Program-made: the position numbers and the translations under genes
The notes under the pieces: generated by a model
Database searches by the model: none
Told to the model about the DNA's origin: nothing
What the model saw: only the letters and a program-made list of their open reading frames with translations
Assembly: GCA_949358305.1 (NCBI GenBank)
Contig: OX442321.1
Coordinates: 9,201,605 to 9,265,604 of the forward strand
Source: Strigamia acuminata
Lineage: Eukaryota; Arthropoda; Chilopoda; Geophilomorpha; Linotaeniidae
DNA length: 64,000 nt
Direction: 5' to 3'
Shown here: piece by piece, positions 20,540 to 43,756 of the stretch
How the letters are laid out: every line of letters starts with the position of its first letter
Position numbering within the stretch: the stretch's first letter is position 1

Positions 20540-23500
20540 TCATGAATGATAGCGAAAAATGTGAGGTAAAATTAGTATGCTAATCGAGTAGATCAATGTG
20601 TGTTTTACTGAAATTTCATTTGCAACATTGTGTTGTAACCCAACTTTTGGCGTCCAATCTCCGCACTTGGGAAAATCTTCAGGTATTTTGATAAAATCTT
20701 GCCTAGTCCCGACTTTAAACACCACCGCCATGCCGATTTCCATGTGGAATGAAATATGACAGTGGAGCAACCAAAAACCTTTTAAAAACATCAAAAATAT
20801 TAAAAAATATATATTATACAATACCGTAAATTCTCTCATTGAGCGCAGGATGCTTGTTGAACCCGGCAAAATGCACTTTTCATGTACAAAATGCACTTTT
20901 CGCGTGCAAAATGCACTTTTTGAGATTGAAAATAAAGCGCAGGTGTTCTATGAGAGCATTTTCGTTAAATACCGTAAATAATTACCAGGGTTATTGGCAA
21001 CGAATCTGATGATCGCATAACCGCCATCAGGAACTGTTATTGAATCTTTAATAGGTGCGTGAGATAATTTGCGCTTAATTTTCCCTTGTGCGTCCATCTG
21101 TTTCACGGCTTCTAATGAAATTTCATCGGCAAGTTTGTCCATCGCTACAACACGAAACGCATGGCCATGCAAATGGAATGGATGATTAGCATCGAAAGTG
21201 TAACCTGGATGTAGAAATAAATGAAATTATTGCAACTTTCGTCGTTAATGAATGCGCTTAATACCATTATCGACCAAAATAAACTCCACTAACGAGTTCA
21301 ATTGGATTTCGTGCATATATACGCATGTGCAGAACTGTTGAGAACAGTTTCTTCGGATAGTTAATTCGTTACAAAAATTGTAGTCGGCGGTCTGCGTAAG
21401 TAATGGCGCTGATGGCATTTCAAATGTGATTCCGTTAATCTGCGGCGAGTAAAGGCGCTCGTTTTTTTTTAAACGTGGATCGAAGATGGAGTAATATCGA
21501 TGATTGTGGAAATGCGGATTATCGACAGCGTTGAAATCGAATGCCAAATGGAATCGGTGCGACGGTTCGGCATCAGGTGGCCACTCTTCTTTCGTAAGCG
21601 CGCTCAAATCGGCGACGGAAATTGTTGTATTGCTCGATGGAGTATTTAGCGAGTTTAATTGCTACAATAAAACAAAAGAAATATTTGAACGAGTTCGCCT
21701 TTCGGGAGATAAACATCAGATCAAGAAACCCCGCTATTTTTAAATTGCCTTCGGTTCCAAAGGTCGATATTTCCGTGGCAATTTATCTCTCTTTATCGTG
21801 TCTTAATCGTAAGGGCGTATTGTTCCAGTTAATTTTACGCAATAGGCAGTTTGCTCTTGTGGTTGCATCACGATTGCACTGCCCACACTCACTGATAAAT
21901 AAATAAACAAAACCAAGAAAAGAGAAGAGAAGAATTCACTTTTTTAAAACTGAATTTCATTAAATCTACCATTCTGCAATTTTGTGATTTCTTTATATCT
22001 TCTGGAGTTGTTTCTTGGTTTAGTCAACTAATAAGAATTCTCTGGCCGCCGCCATTTTGTTTTGTGTTTGCCAAGTCTCAAAATCTCTTGCGAAAATCAC
22101 AAAAGCTCCTTTTTACTTGATTATGTGATTTTGCAATTACGTGACAAATCCAAAAGTGCAAAATTACAAAATCGCATATTAATGAAAACCCTCATTGTGA
22201 ATTCACGTTATGATTTATTGTTGATGAAATTACCTTTCCAATTCTTTTCATATCTTTGTAATCGCCGGAATCAATTTGTACTTTTTCTTTCGCTCCCTCG
22301 TATTGGACGACAGCCACTTGATACGCACTGGTGAAATTAACACCACAGTCCAGTAAACCCCGCACCCTCATCCAATAGTTGTTCACTCTTTGATTAGCTT
22401 TCAATATGAAATCAAACCGTTCACCGGAGTAAAGAACAATCGATTCCACGTCGACGGGCTTCACTGCAGACCCATCGCTTGCAATGATTTTCATAGAATG
22501 GTCGTCAATTGACAATTCGAACGGACAGTTTAAAAACCCATTACTGATCACACGAAACCGATAATTCTTCCCATATTCCACGTAAAAAGTCTCAACGGGT
22601 GTGTAAACTTCGTCGCCATCATCGTTCAAAAACGTTCGGTAATGTCCTTTCCCGTTGATGAGAAAAGATTCCGCTTTATTATCGCCGTCGCTGTGGTGAT
22701 GGGCAGCAAATTTCGACGCTGAGAATTCATTCAACCAATCGGTGATGATGAACACATGTTGCGGGAGATCTTCGTCATACAAATCGAAGTGCGGCTCTTT
22801 ATTTGGGGATGATCTGACGATCAGTGTGCCGTGCGCGCCGTCGACATTTTGCAGGCCGGAATGCGAGTGCCAGAAATGAGTTCCCGGATTCACCGCATCA
22901 AATGAGTAGCGGAACGTAGTAAAACTGGGAATGGGGCATTGAGTTATCATCGACACACCGTCCATAAATGGCGTGTTTTTTTGGTGGAATCCATGCCAAT
23001 GGATGGATGTGCCCGAGTCGTAGAGCATATTTTTCAGATCGACTATTATCGTGTCACCTTCGCACACCTTTAAAACAAAACGTACCAAAGTTATTGACTT
23101 TTAATTTTAGGGCAAAGAACTCTTAAAAGCAATTTTTTTCCTAATGTATTACGTCCAAACCGTTCTATTAAAGTCTAATAAGGGAAAACTTACGCAAAAG
23201 GAATGATGTTTCACGTCATTGCATCTATATGTAGGACGATACCAGTTATTACCGGTAAAATTAGTCGCATTTGTTTGGGATTATTTATTGGTTTCGTTTT
23301 TTCTTTTGGGATTGTGAAACACGTTTTTAAGCCGCAATGACGTTGTTGAGATTTAAATAAAAAAAAATGAAAAATAAATAATGAATACATTATACAACCT
23401 GAATACTGGGTCCCGGAAGTTGCCTATTGACAACAACGACAGCTTTTTCTACTCCATTTGCAGCGATACAATGCGGTAGGCTGCAGTCGCTTCGATTGAA

Positions 23501-23757
23501 TGGACAATTAAAACAAGCTTTACTCATTGTTTGGTATAATTCCATTTCGAACGTGTAGTAACAAATCCGAGACGAGCTCCCTTCTTCGCAGCGCCGTTGG
23601 CAAGGGTGGGTGTCTGTTTTGTGTGGAAATTGGAAGCTTGCAATTAAAGCGCCTTGCAAATTGCAGTTGTAAATGATTTACCTGAAGCATGCAGCTTATC
23701 TTCGCGTAAAATGAGGAAGGTAATAATGAAGGGCAAGTTCTTGTGTAACTGCAGCAT
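20540..23757 (-). CDS. Laccase-type multicopper oxidase
   Basis: Exons: 23757-23682, about 23613-23398, 23068-22234, about 21658-21265, 21206-20988 and about 20779-20540, roughly 690 residues. A signal-peptide-like start ([13 protein letters not shown]) precedes the arthropod laccase Cys-rich segment ([10 protein letters not shown]...[12 protein letters not shown]). Copper ligands are complete: [19 protein letters not shown] and [12 protein letters not shown], the last giving the T1 Cys, His and a Met axial ligand. Laccases oxidise phenols with reduction of O2 to water; arthropod members tan cuticle or act in gut and haemolymph. The tail ([18 protein letters not shown]) is hydrophobic, suggesting GPI or membrane attachment. 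Intron 1 is placed as 68 bp because this keeps the frame into DTHPCQ; a 29-bp alternative also keeps it but is implausibly short. Confidence 0.92.
20820..20979. mobile_element. Short repeat element bounded by 12-bp direct repeats
   Basis: AATACCGTAAAT occurs exactly at 20820-20831 and 20968-20979. Just inside lie CTCTCATTGAGCGC on the left and, reverse-complemented, CTCTCATAGAACAC on the right, so the insert has partial inverted ends. The middle repeats AAAATGCACTTTT three times. Its family is unknown; it sits in a laccase intron. Confidence 0.45.
22048..22059 (-). promoter_or_regulatory. YY1-like site in a laccase intron
   Basis: GCCGCCATTTTG (reverse complement CAAAATGGCGGC) fits the YY1/Pho consensus seen near gene starts elsewhere in the window. 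Here it lies inside the fourth-last intron, so it could mark an internal promoter or be incidental. Confidence 0.3.
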
Positions 23758-24942
23758 TGTGATGGAAAAAACGATAGTGCCAATCTACAAAAAACGCAAA
23801 CAAATGATTTGAAGCGAAACCTATTAAAAATCGAAACAACGCTTCGGCCTATATTCGATACACCACTATTGAATACAATCAAAAACAAACTTAAAAAGAA
23901 AATAAAACCACATTTTCCTTTAAAAAAGTTATGGTGTATTAACGATATCAAAAAAAAAAGTGTGCCGGTATCACCGCGTGTCTTCATTGCGAAACAACAA
24001 ATTTTAAAAACTTGTTAAATAATTTTCAGAATCATAAATGAAAAAAATAAATAAATTCGCTTTTAACGTGATCGTATAGACATAAACAATAGATAATAAA
24101 ACGATACAGAATAATATAGCTGGAATTATTTACATACCCAACTTCACCTTTAAACTAATAAATCAATTCATAAAATTCCTGTGGTCTTTTATGGTCAATA
24201 TCAAACCCGGTGAAGAGAGCATCTTGTTCCTATTAGAGCTAAACATGTGGAATGAAGGCTGGAAACACTTACCAGGTTGTTACGTGAAAGCCAATTTAAA
24301 AAAAAGTGGAACCGGCCGTTAGCCGCCCTTATCGATGAGAACCTAGCAGGAAAGTGTTGATGCGAAAACCGGTGTTCAACGCACGGTGATGTCTAAAATT
24401 TAACTCGAATTTTTGTTGAGTACATTGGAAATGATGATGGGAAATACCTGCAGCTGCCTGCGGGTTTTGCTCCACCTTTTTTTTTTTAAAAATGAAAACC
24501 AAATGTGATGCTGACATTTGTGGATTTTAAGCTAAAAATTACCGCATTATGTAATTTATTTCGTGAGGTTATTATTTCTAATGGTTGTGTATTTTCTGGA
24601 TAATTATTTTCTTGTTTTTCTTCATTTTTATAATTGTTTATTTTTCTTTTTAATTTAAGGAAATATGAGTTTATTAAGATATTAATGTGATATTTTCATT
24701 TTTTCTTTGATTTTTCTTCGATTTAAACGACCTTATTCTCAATTCCTTTCTTCGCAAAATAATAAATTTTTCACAGCTTAGGGCGATTCTCAACCTTGAT
24801 TTACATTTCCATTAAACACACCATAATTACTGGAAAATGTTTAAAAAATTAAAGAATTGTGTTTATTTCGTCGGCACATTGTTAAATACAAAGACAAATT
24901 ACTTTTTATATACAATTTACATTTGCTTCAAGTAACTTATGG
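23758..24942. other. Laccase 5' flank and CENP-I 3' flank
   Basis: A good acceptor (TTTTTTGTAG) at about 23786 precedes the laccase signal-peptide exon, so an untranslated first exon must lie upstream on the minus strand, probably within this interval. I could not place it. The rest is AT-rich; no coding frame or RNA gene is evident. Confidence 0.45.
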
Positions 24943-27669
24943 CTACTTTTTGGAAATAAATTCATTATAAAAATCTGCAATGCCAAATAATTTCCATTTT
25001 CTTAAAAATTCAAAGTATTGTGTCCTTAGATGAGGCTGCAAAATTTGTAAAAAAAAAAATAAGATAAAAATTAATATAATTTAAAAATATTAAAAAAAAA
25101 AAGAAGAAATTTACCCTGGCATAAATACACCTCAGTACGTCAATCTTGTTGTCCTGCTGAGTCTGAGAAATTATACGATAATTAAAATATGATAATTCCT
25201 TAATTACTCTACTTACATCCCCAAGAAACTGAAAGGCGTGACCAATTAATGCGGAATGATTAAATAAATTCAGCTTCTCGTGTTTACTTTCAATTGGAAA
25301 ATTGTTTAAGTCTTCCAATGGCAAGTAAAATGACACACTTGTATGTTGAAAAGCTCGATTGCGAAATAAGGTGTCACATATAAGCAATAAATGAGAATTA
25401 AAAGCTGTTATATGTTCCAAACTGCGGTTTAAAATTCCTGAATCGTATTTGTCTCCATTTCCACACTGCTGTTTTAAGGATTTGAAAGCAAATTTATATC
25501 TGAAATAAACAACAAAAAAAAGTCTCAATTTAAAAAAAAAGACATGTGTCCATGTTTTTCACACCGTTCTCACACCTCTTTAACTTCTTTTTTTTTAACC
25601 TTTTAACATGCCAACAACCTACTCACCTGCAAATGAGTGCACACAAACGGGCAATTGTAAAAGCATTGCAAGATAACAAGCAAATTTCAATAATTGGCAG
25701 TGGAGGGAGCTCTATAATTGGTAAGTCGTATTTCAAATGAAGGTCAGATATCTACGGAAAATTTCAAAAAAGAATTTTAATTTTAAAAAAATATTTAAAA
25801 ATGCAATTATAACAGCTCTTACTAGTTCGTAAAATGATATAATGGCGTACAAGATGGTCAAATCTGTGGATCCTTTTAAGAGTTCAACATGCAATTCGCT
25901 CATGTAACAAATAAACGTAACTAAAATGTCTAGAGATGGAAGTTCGTTTTCTTTATTTCCGTGACTAAAAATACTGAAATAAATTGTTTTAATTACGTGA
26001 ATTATCTTTGTGTAAATTAAACAAACTTCACGTGAGTCGAATTTCGTTTATTCATTTCCACGAATGCAAAATTGCGAAGCAAGTTCGTTAAAGTGTGAAT
26101 GATGCAAACCAACTGTCGTTTATACGACGAATTAAAACACATTCTTACCAAAGGTTCGATAAAAGTTTCATATAATTCTGAAAAAAAAATGATATTAAAA
26201 AAATGATGCAAATATGAAAAAAAAAATTAAATTTCATTACCTTTTATTTGGCAAATAGGAACCCATGAAACCAATTCAAAAATCGGAGTCAAATCGTCGT
26301 TAAAATTCACCGTATTTAAAAATCTTTTTAAAAAAATACGAGTGGCAGGAACTCCCTCTTGAATGTGTTCTTGAAAATCCGATAAATCTGAGAGCATACA
26401 CGCTAATTCACTCATGTCGTCAGCTGTAAATGTTTTATTAAAACTCTTATTTTCTAAAATCAAACAAACAACAATAATTTACATTGAGCGAGATAAAACT
26501 TTAGCCAAGTATCCAGTCTGAAAGGAACCTCCAATTTGTATTGAATACACAAATCAAACAAAGCTTGTGGATTTTTAAGCAGAACCAACGGCGGAGAAGG
26601 AAACTGGAATAAAACAACAAAAAACTAAAGAAAACCAAAAAAAAACAAAAGAAACTCGATTTTTTACCACAAATTGATTTTCAGGTTTAAATCGTGCGTA
26701 AATTGAATCAGAACCATGAAATGGCATTGACTTGTAATTTTTTGATCCGTTGGATGATAGTTCAGTCTAAGGGAATAAGGGATTATTTAATGAAATTTTA
26801 AATTTCCGTTAAAATACTTCAAATTATACATTTGTTTGGAATACCTGATTGACTTCATCACGACATAGTGTCTTGTAGCAGTGAAGCAGTATAGGTAAAT
26901 GAGTAGAAGTCTGCTAATGTTAAAGTTTTCATTTTTAACAGTTGATTATAATTAAATTAGTTCCTCTTACATTGTTTTGGCACAATTGTTGTAATTTTTT
27001 AACCCTATAACGCTTCACGTCAGTCTTTTTTGTCAATTTCAATAAAACCTGAACAATGTAGATACTCTATCAAAATATATTAAAAATGAAGAATTGTAAT
27101 AATAATAAATTCAATCGATTAATCAATTAATTACCATAGATTCAATCTCTAAATAATAAAATAAAATGTCGTATACGGAATGAATAGGTTCAATATCATC
27201 AATGTCGTCGAAAATCTTAAAAATCCATTGGGCAACCTTTGTCTAAAAAAAAAATATATTAATATATTATCATCACGCTGAAATATTAATACAGAAGAAA
27301 ATTTTACTCGTATATATTCAGGAAGTTGATTTGTACACAAGTGTGAGACAGCGATAATTACGGCTTTCCACGGCACAAACGTTCTCGGCTTTAAGCATTT
27401 TAAAATTACATTTGATTGTTTTTCGCCTGAAAAAAAATATCATCGACTGTAAAAGCGACGTTTTGAATGCAATCAAACAAAGTTTCCTTACTTAACTTTT
27501 GCGACAAGGCCAACTTTACCATGGGAATGAAATGTTCGTAATGAATTCCGTTATTGGCCCGAATGTTGAAGTTAAGCGAATTTAACAATTTGTCATTATA
27601 ACCATTAATTGTCGGGGTATTAAGCGTGTGTATAATTTTTTCGATTTCCTCATCTTTTCGTTCCATCAT
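24943..27669 (-). CDS. CENPI: Centromere protein I (Mis6/CENP-I)
   Basis: About a dozen short exons from 27669 to 24943. Segments align in order with human CENP-I: VILKCLKPRTFVPWKAVI / AVSHLC, QWIFKIFDDIDDIEPIHSVY, LLKLTKKTDVKRYRVKKLQQ (human LTKKENVKPFRVRKL), then HIQEGVPATRIFLKRFLN and LVSWVPI (human LQEGFYSCEAFLYK and LVSWIPF). The conserved short words keep the family spacing; overall the protein is quite divergent. CENP-I belongs to the CENP-H/I/K/M module of the constitutive centromere-associated network and is needed to load CENP-A; this is family knowledge. The start is placed at MMERKDEEIEK; the open frame extends upstream but overlaps a YY1-like promoter motif, so the upstream part is probably leader. 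Confidence 0.8.
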
Positions 27670-27762
27670 TCCCACTCCAGTGTAAATCGGCGTACGATCA
27701 CAATCACAACAAACCCTAAAGATTGGCGCCAAATCGTTCAGTAACAATCCACGTGGTACAGT

Positions 27763-27774
27763 GGCGCCATCTTG
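27763..27774 (-). promoter_or_regulatory. YY1-like site at CENP-I start region
   Basis: GGCGCCATCTTG (minus strand CAAGATGGCGCC) lies about 95 bp upstream of the chosen CENP-I ATG. It supports a transcription start here, within the 264 bp separating CENP-I from the ABCC4-like stop codon on the same strand. Confidence 0.45.
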
Positions 27775-27933
27775 CGACAATGCGCGAATCAAACAATAAA
27801 TGCACTCATACTGAAAATATATTTCCTTTTTTGTTTCTTACAATCAATTTACTGGTAATATAATAACATTTTTTCATGATTCGTATACATATTTCATCAA
27901 CTCTATTTACAAACTGCAGCAATTCTCAGCTTA

Positions 27934-33490
<5,557 letters not shown>

Positions 33491-34126
33491 TTCAGCCACG
33501 ACAATACAATACCAACGTTAATTACTACTAAACTAACATACTAAGCCGCACAGCCTTCAACCGTCTTCTGCTAACCAGCTCAAGTTACTCGCATACTTGA
33601 TGACGTATTAACTTAGTAAATGTACCGCCTGGTGGTAGATTGCATAAACAGTCACGTTGAATTCAAATTGAAAACGAATTGGATCCGTAACCGCTAGATT
33701 TAAACTGATCTTAAACTCGGTAAAACTTTAGATCGATTTGTGAATTTCGTTTCTTCATAATGAAATTTTTTTTCCACCAGTAGTTTCGTCTCCCTTTGTT
33801 GCCGCGTAGATCCGGTGTTCGTTGCATAGTAACAAGGCGTCACAAGGTACACAAAACAAAATCACCCAAAAAAATCTAAATATACTTTTATAGGCGTCAT
33901 CCTGCTTTCAAAATTTTATTATGAGTTGTTATTATTATTCTCATTACAGCACTGCACCTTGTCGCTTTCACCCATATTACAGCCACTCAACAAGTTTAGT
34001 CGATAACGGCTCAGGAGTTCCGTGCGTGGCAACTGGGCATTATCAAAACTCTTTGGCTCATCCTTGGGCGCCGCCATCTTGCACCCGTTACTACAAGAGA
34101 TGGTATCTTTGCTGTAACCCTTCATC
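33491..34126. promoter_or_regulatory. Bidirectional promoter region, ABCC4-like copy 1 / MIS12
   Basis: These 636 bp separate two divergent starts. They hold an RFX-like box, GTTGCATAGTAAC (33821-33833), with two differences from consensus. They also hold GCCGCCATCTT (34070-34080), a YY1-like motif about 50 bp before the MIS12 ATG. A short uORF (ATGGTATCTTTGCTGTAA) lies between that motif and the MIS12 start. Confidence 0.5.
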
Positions 34127-35120
34127 ATGTTACCCGACAAGACTGAGACCGTTTTAGAACACGGGGAATATATTTGCCAAGCTCTTGATTTCACTCCACA
34201 GTCGTTGATCGATTCAGGTATATATTTTTTATTTTTTTATTAATAAAATTCCCGTTAAATTTATTTTATTTTTAACATTTTTAAAATGTAGTTTACAATA
34301 CTTTTTCTGACTACGCTGTTGAAGGAATGGAAAGTTTGAAAAATATTTTGAAAGAGGAGGTAATTACGGATTGGAATATTATGTGAAAAATTATTTTAAT
34401 TTTTTATTTTATTTTAATTTGATATTTTTATTTTTTATTTTTTTTAGTTTGGCGAATTAACTAGCGAATTGGAATTGACAGAAGGGAGTAATAGGGTTTT
34501 GGCGCATTTTCTGTTTCGTTCAGAAAAGAAATTTGAGACGCTTGATGTATGCAGAAATCCATACTTACATATTCATTTCAGTGAATAAAGTTTATTGTTG
34601 GATTTCTATAGGTGGGTTTCCTCCTTTTTTTTGTTTTGTTGTAGGGATATCTATTTCGCAACATTTTCCAAGTACCTGATGATTTTGTTTTTCCTGAAGA
34701 TGAAATACATCTGAAACTTAAAGCAAACGAAGAAGAGGACCAAAAATTAGACGACGAACACAAGAAATTAATGCAAGAGATAAAAGAGGTGCAGCTGCGC
34801 GATTTAAAAAAAATGACATTTAAAAAACAAAATTTTATCTATTTAAAAATGTTAAAATATTTCAGCAAAAGTTTAAAAATGCCTGCTTAAGACAACAAAA
34901 ACTGGAGTTGAACAAAACCATAGCCGAATACTCGAAAATGTCAGATTTGTTTGACAAATTAATGGACACCGCTAAGGAAAACCAGAGTGAGTTTTTAAAA
35001 GTTGATTAATTTCTTTAAATTAATTATTTTTTTTACTTCTAAAACCCAGTAACCACCATGGATGATGTGAAGAACGTGACGACTGAATTGAACGAAATAC
35101 AAAAATTATACCAGAATTGA
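34127..35120 (+). CDS. MIS12: Kinetochore protein MIS12
   Basis: Six exons: 34127-34219, about 34291-34360, 34447-34547, 34645-34787, 34865-34987 and 35049-35120; 197 residues against 205 in human. The N-terminal QALDFTPQSLIDSVYNTFSDY matches the family pattern FGFTPQTC..RIYIAFQDY in position and spacing. FRNIFQVPDDFVFPEDE corresponds to human LILRIPSNILLPEDK. The rest is predicted helical coiled coil (QKFKNACLRQQKLELNKTI). MIS12 heads the MIS12 complex, which joins CENP-C at the inner kinetochore to NDC80 and KNL1; this is family knowledge. An in-frame TAA three codons upstream fixes the start. The gene lies between the two ABCC4-like genes on the opposite strand. Confidence 0.83.
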
Positions 35121-35347
35121 TCCCTTACTTGCGACTAACCTAAAACAACATTTCATCTTTGTTTCTCAACTTGCCAGCTTACAAATGCTTTATTACTCAG
35201 TACAAAAAAGGTTACAGTTATTTACAAACTAGTCTGGTAAAACCAACACTGTAACCGATGGATGACCGGTGCGTTTGGCATGAATGAAATAATAAAATAA
35301 AGTAATAACCAGAAACTTGCATCGGTCATTTATTATCGATGAATGAC

Positions 35348-41843
<6,496 letters not shown>

Positions 41844-43756
41844 GACGAGCTGAATTCCAAGTGATATTTACTGTATTTACCGCTAAATCTCTAATGTTTT
41901 CACTTGTAGATGGAGCTGCATATCAGTCGACAACAAAAGTCAAAGTGAAGTGAGTCAAAGTCAGTAGGGGGAACGAATAACTTTCTACTTTTTAAAGAGG
42001 GTCATTCTGCGTTGCGTCATGGGCTTACCCGTCCACCAACAGCCAATTGTGTATGTGGACGAGCACCACGGACGGAATAGTGTGCACGCGCTTTCGTAAT
42101 AAACTCCAAGGCCGTAGCCCCGAGCCACTGACCGAGAGAGTGGGCCACAGGTACAGGCACCAAGACAGAAAATCATCGGTATTAAAGAAAAATGTATTAA
42201 CAAAAAAATAAACGATTAGTTAAAAATGTCAACAACTTTTGTTCCTTCGTAATGGCAATTGCAACACATTTGGAAAATTCCAACTCATTGGAACAATTTG
42301 GAAAACCTTTTCTTTCATGTTTCATTACGTTGATTCGAAAACGAGAAAGAAAGAAAATAAACGAGTTTCTCATTTTGTTTTATCGATGACCGTCGTAAAC
42401 TTAATTTGAATTGACAATTACGGTGTAACACATGAACTGTACTTGTTTTGACGAACAATTAACCGAGTTTGCAGCTTGGTTTAGCATTAATTGCGACACA
42501 TATAGCTGCAATTATGGATTCACGACGGCAATGTTTGCTTTTTCAAGCCCGGTCGTTGACCCTAATCAAACCTTTTCACTTCCACTTTCACGTCCTGATA
42601 AAAGAGGACAAATGAGGGGTCTGTTAACTCTTTAAAACTTCCACCAGCAAAATGCAGGGAAGCTGAGACATTACATAATAGTACACACTATGTAAGAATG
42701 CAATAAATGAAGTAATCTCCTCTTTTGTATGCCTCAATTCAATATGCTGTTATTCAACAAAAATAATTTTATTCATCGCTGAGTGTTTAATCGGATTGGC
42801 TCGTTGTACCAAGCAATACCCAGTCAATCCTTGACCTGACTCGATTTAAGTAAGAATTTGCTAACGAACAATGCACGCATCCGATAAGTGGTTGGTGAGT
42901 GGAGTGAAACCTTGACCTACATCGTTTACTTGAGCATATGTAAAAGGTATTTGAAGGAAACTGCCTTTTATTATTACAGAAGGTGCGAGTAAAGTTACAC
43001 CTGTCATAAATGCACTTGTCAATTCCTCATCTAATGACAATAGCAATTGCGTAATGCTATTTACAATAGAATATCCATTGGTTTCCAAGTTAAAATCGGT
43101 TTGCCACGGCCGACGTAAACATTAATCAATTTTAATTCACTATTTTCTTCGCAATTAGTATTCATGGATTTTTAAAATTTTCTCACCCGTTGTGTTACAG
43201 TATTAAATCAATTTAGGTCATAACCCTCAATGACCTATATTTTGACCAGAGGGCAAGCCGCACAAAACTTAACAGGGTTTGTCTAAAGAAGGCTGAAAGT
43301 TCTGCAATTATTGTTAATGTTTTTCTTTTTTGTTTCAAAATTTCCACGTGGGTCGTTGAATGTGCAATTAAAAGAACAAAGAAATGAAAAAATCAAACAA
43401 CTGACACAAATAATTTTTTTTAGAAGATTAATCTCTTTAATTTTACAATAAAAAAAAATACAAGGCACTATAAATGTCGGTTATAATCAACAAGTTAAAA
43501 AATTGTTAGACTTTAAATTTTCGCTAAACCATCGTTGCAACGATAATAGGTAAATTCTACACTTTAACAAACAATCCAATAAAACACTAATCTAAATAGC
43601 ACCCAAGTCTTACAGAATACAATAACAGAATACTGTTTTAGTCGTCTTAAGCAACTGTATATCGGTTATAATTATAATAAATGTATAGTTATAATAAAAA
43701 TTTAATATAGTCGAGTAAATCCGTCCATCAGACATCGTCAGTTACAACAAATCAAA
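41844..43756. other. Intergenic region between ABCC4-like copy 2 and PINCH
   Basis: This region holds the ABCC4-like copy 2 promoter and, on its right side, the PINCH 3' UTR. A less AT-rich patch at 42000-42175 has a 72-codon minus-strand frame with no recognisable similarity. A 75-codon minus frame at 42861-43088 is likewise unrecognised. Neither has convincing splice context, so I do not call them genes. Confidence 0.4.

Noticed and set aside
33921-34157. 78-codon plus frame overlapping the MIS12 start
   Set aside because: Low-complexity Tyr/Ser/Cys composition, in a promoter region and out of frame with MIS12; at most an upstream ORF.
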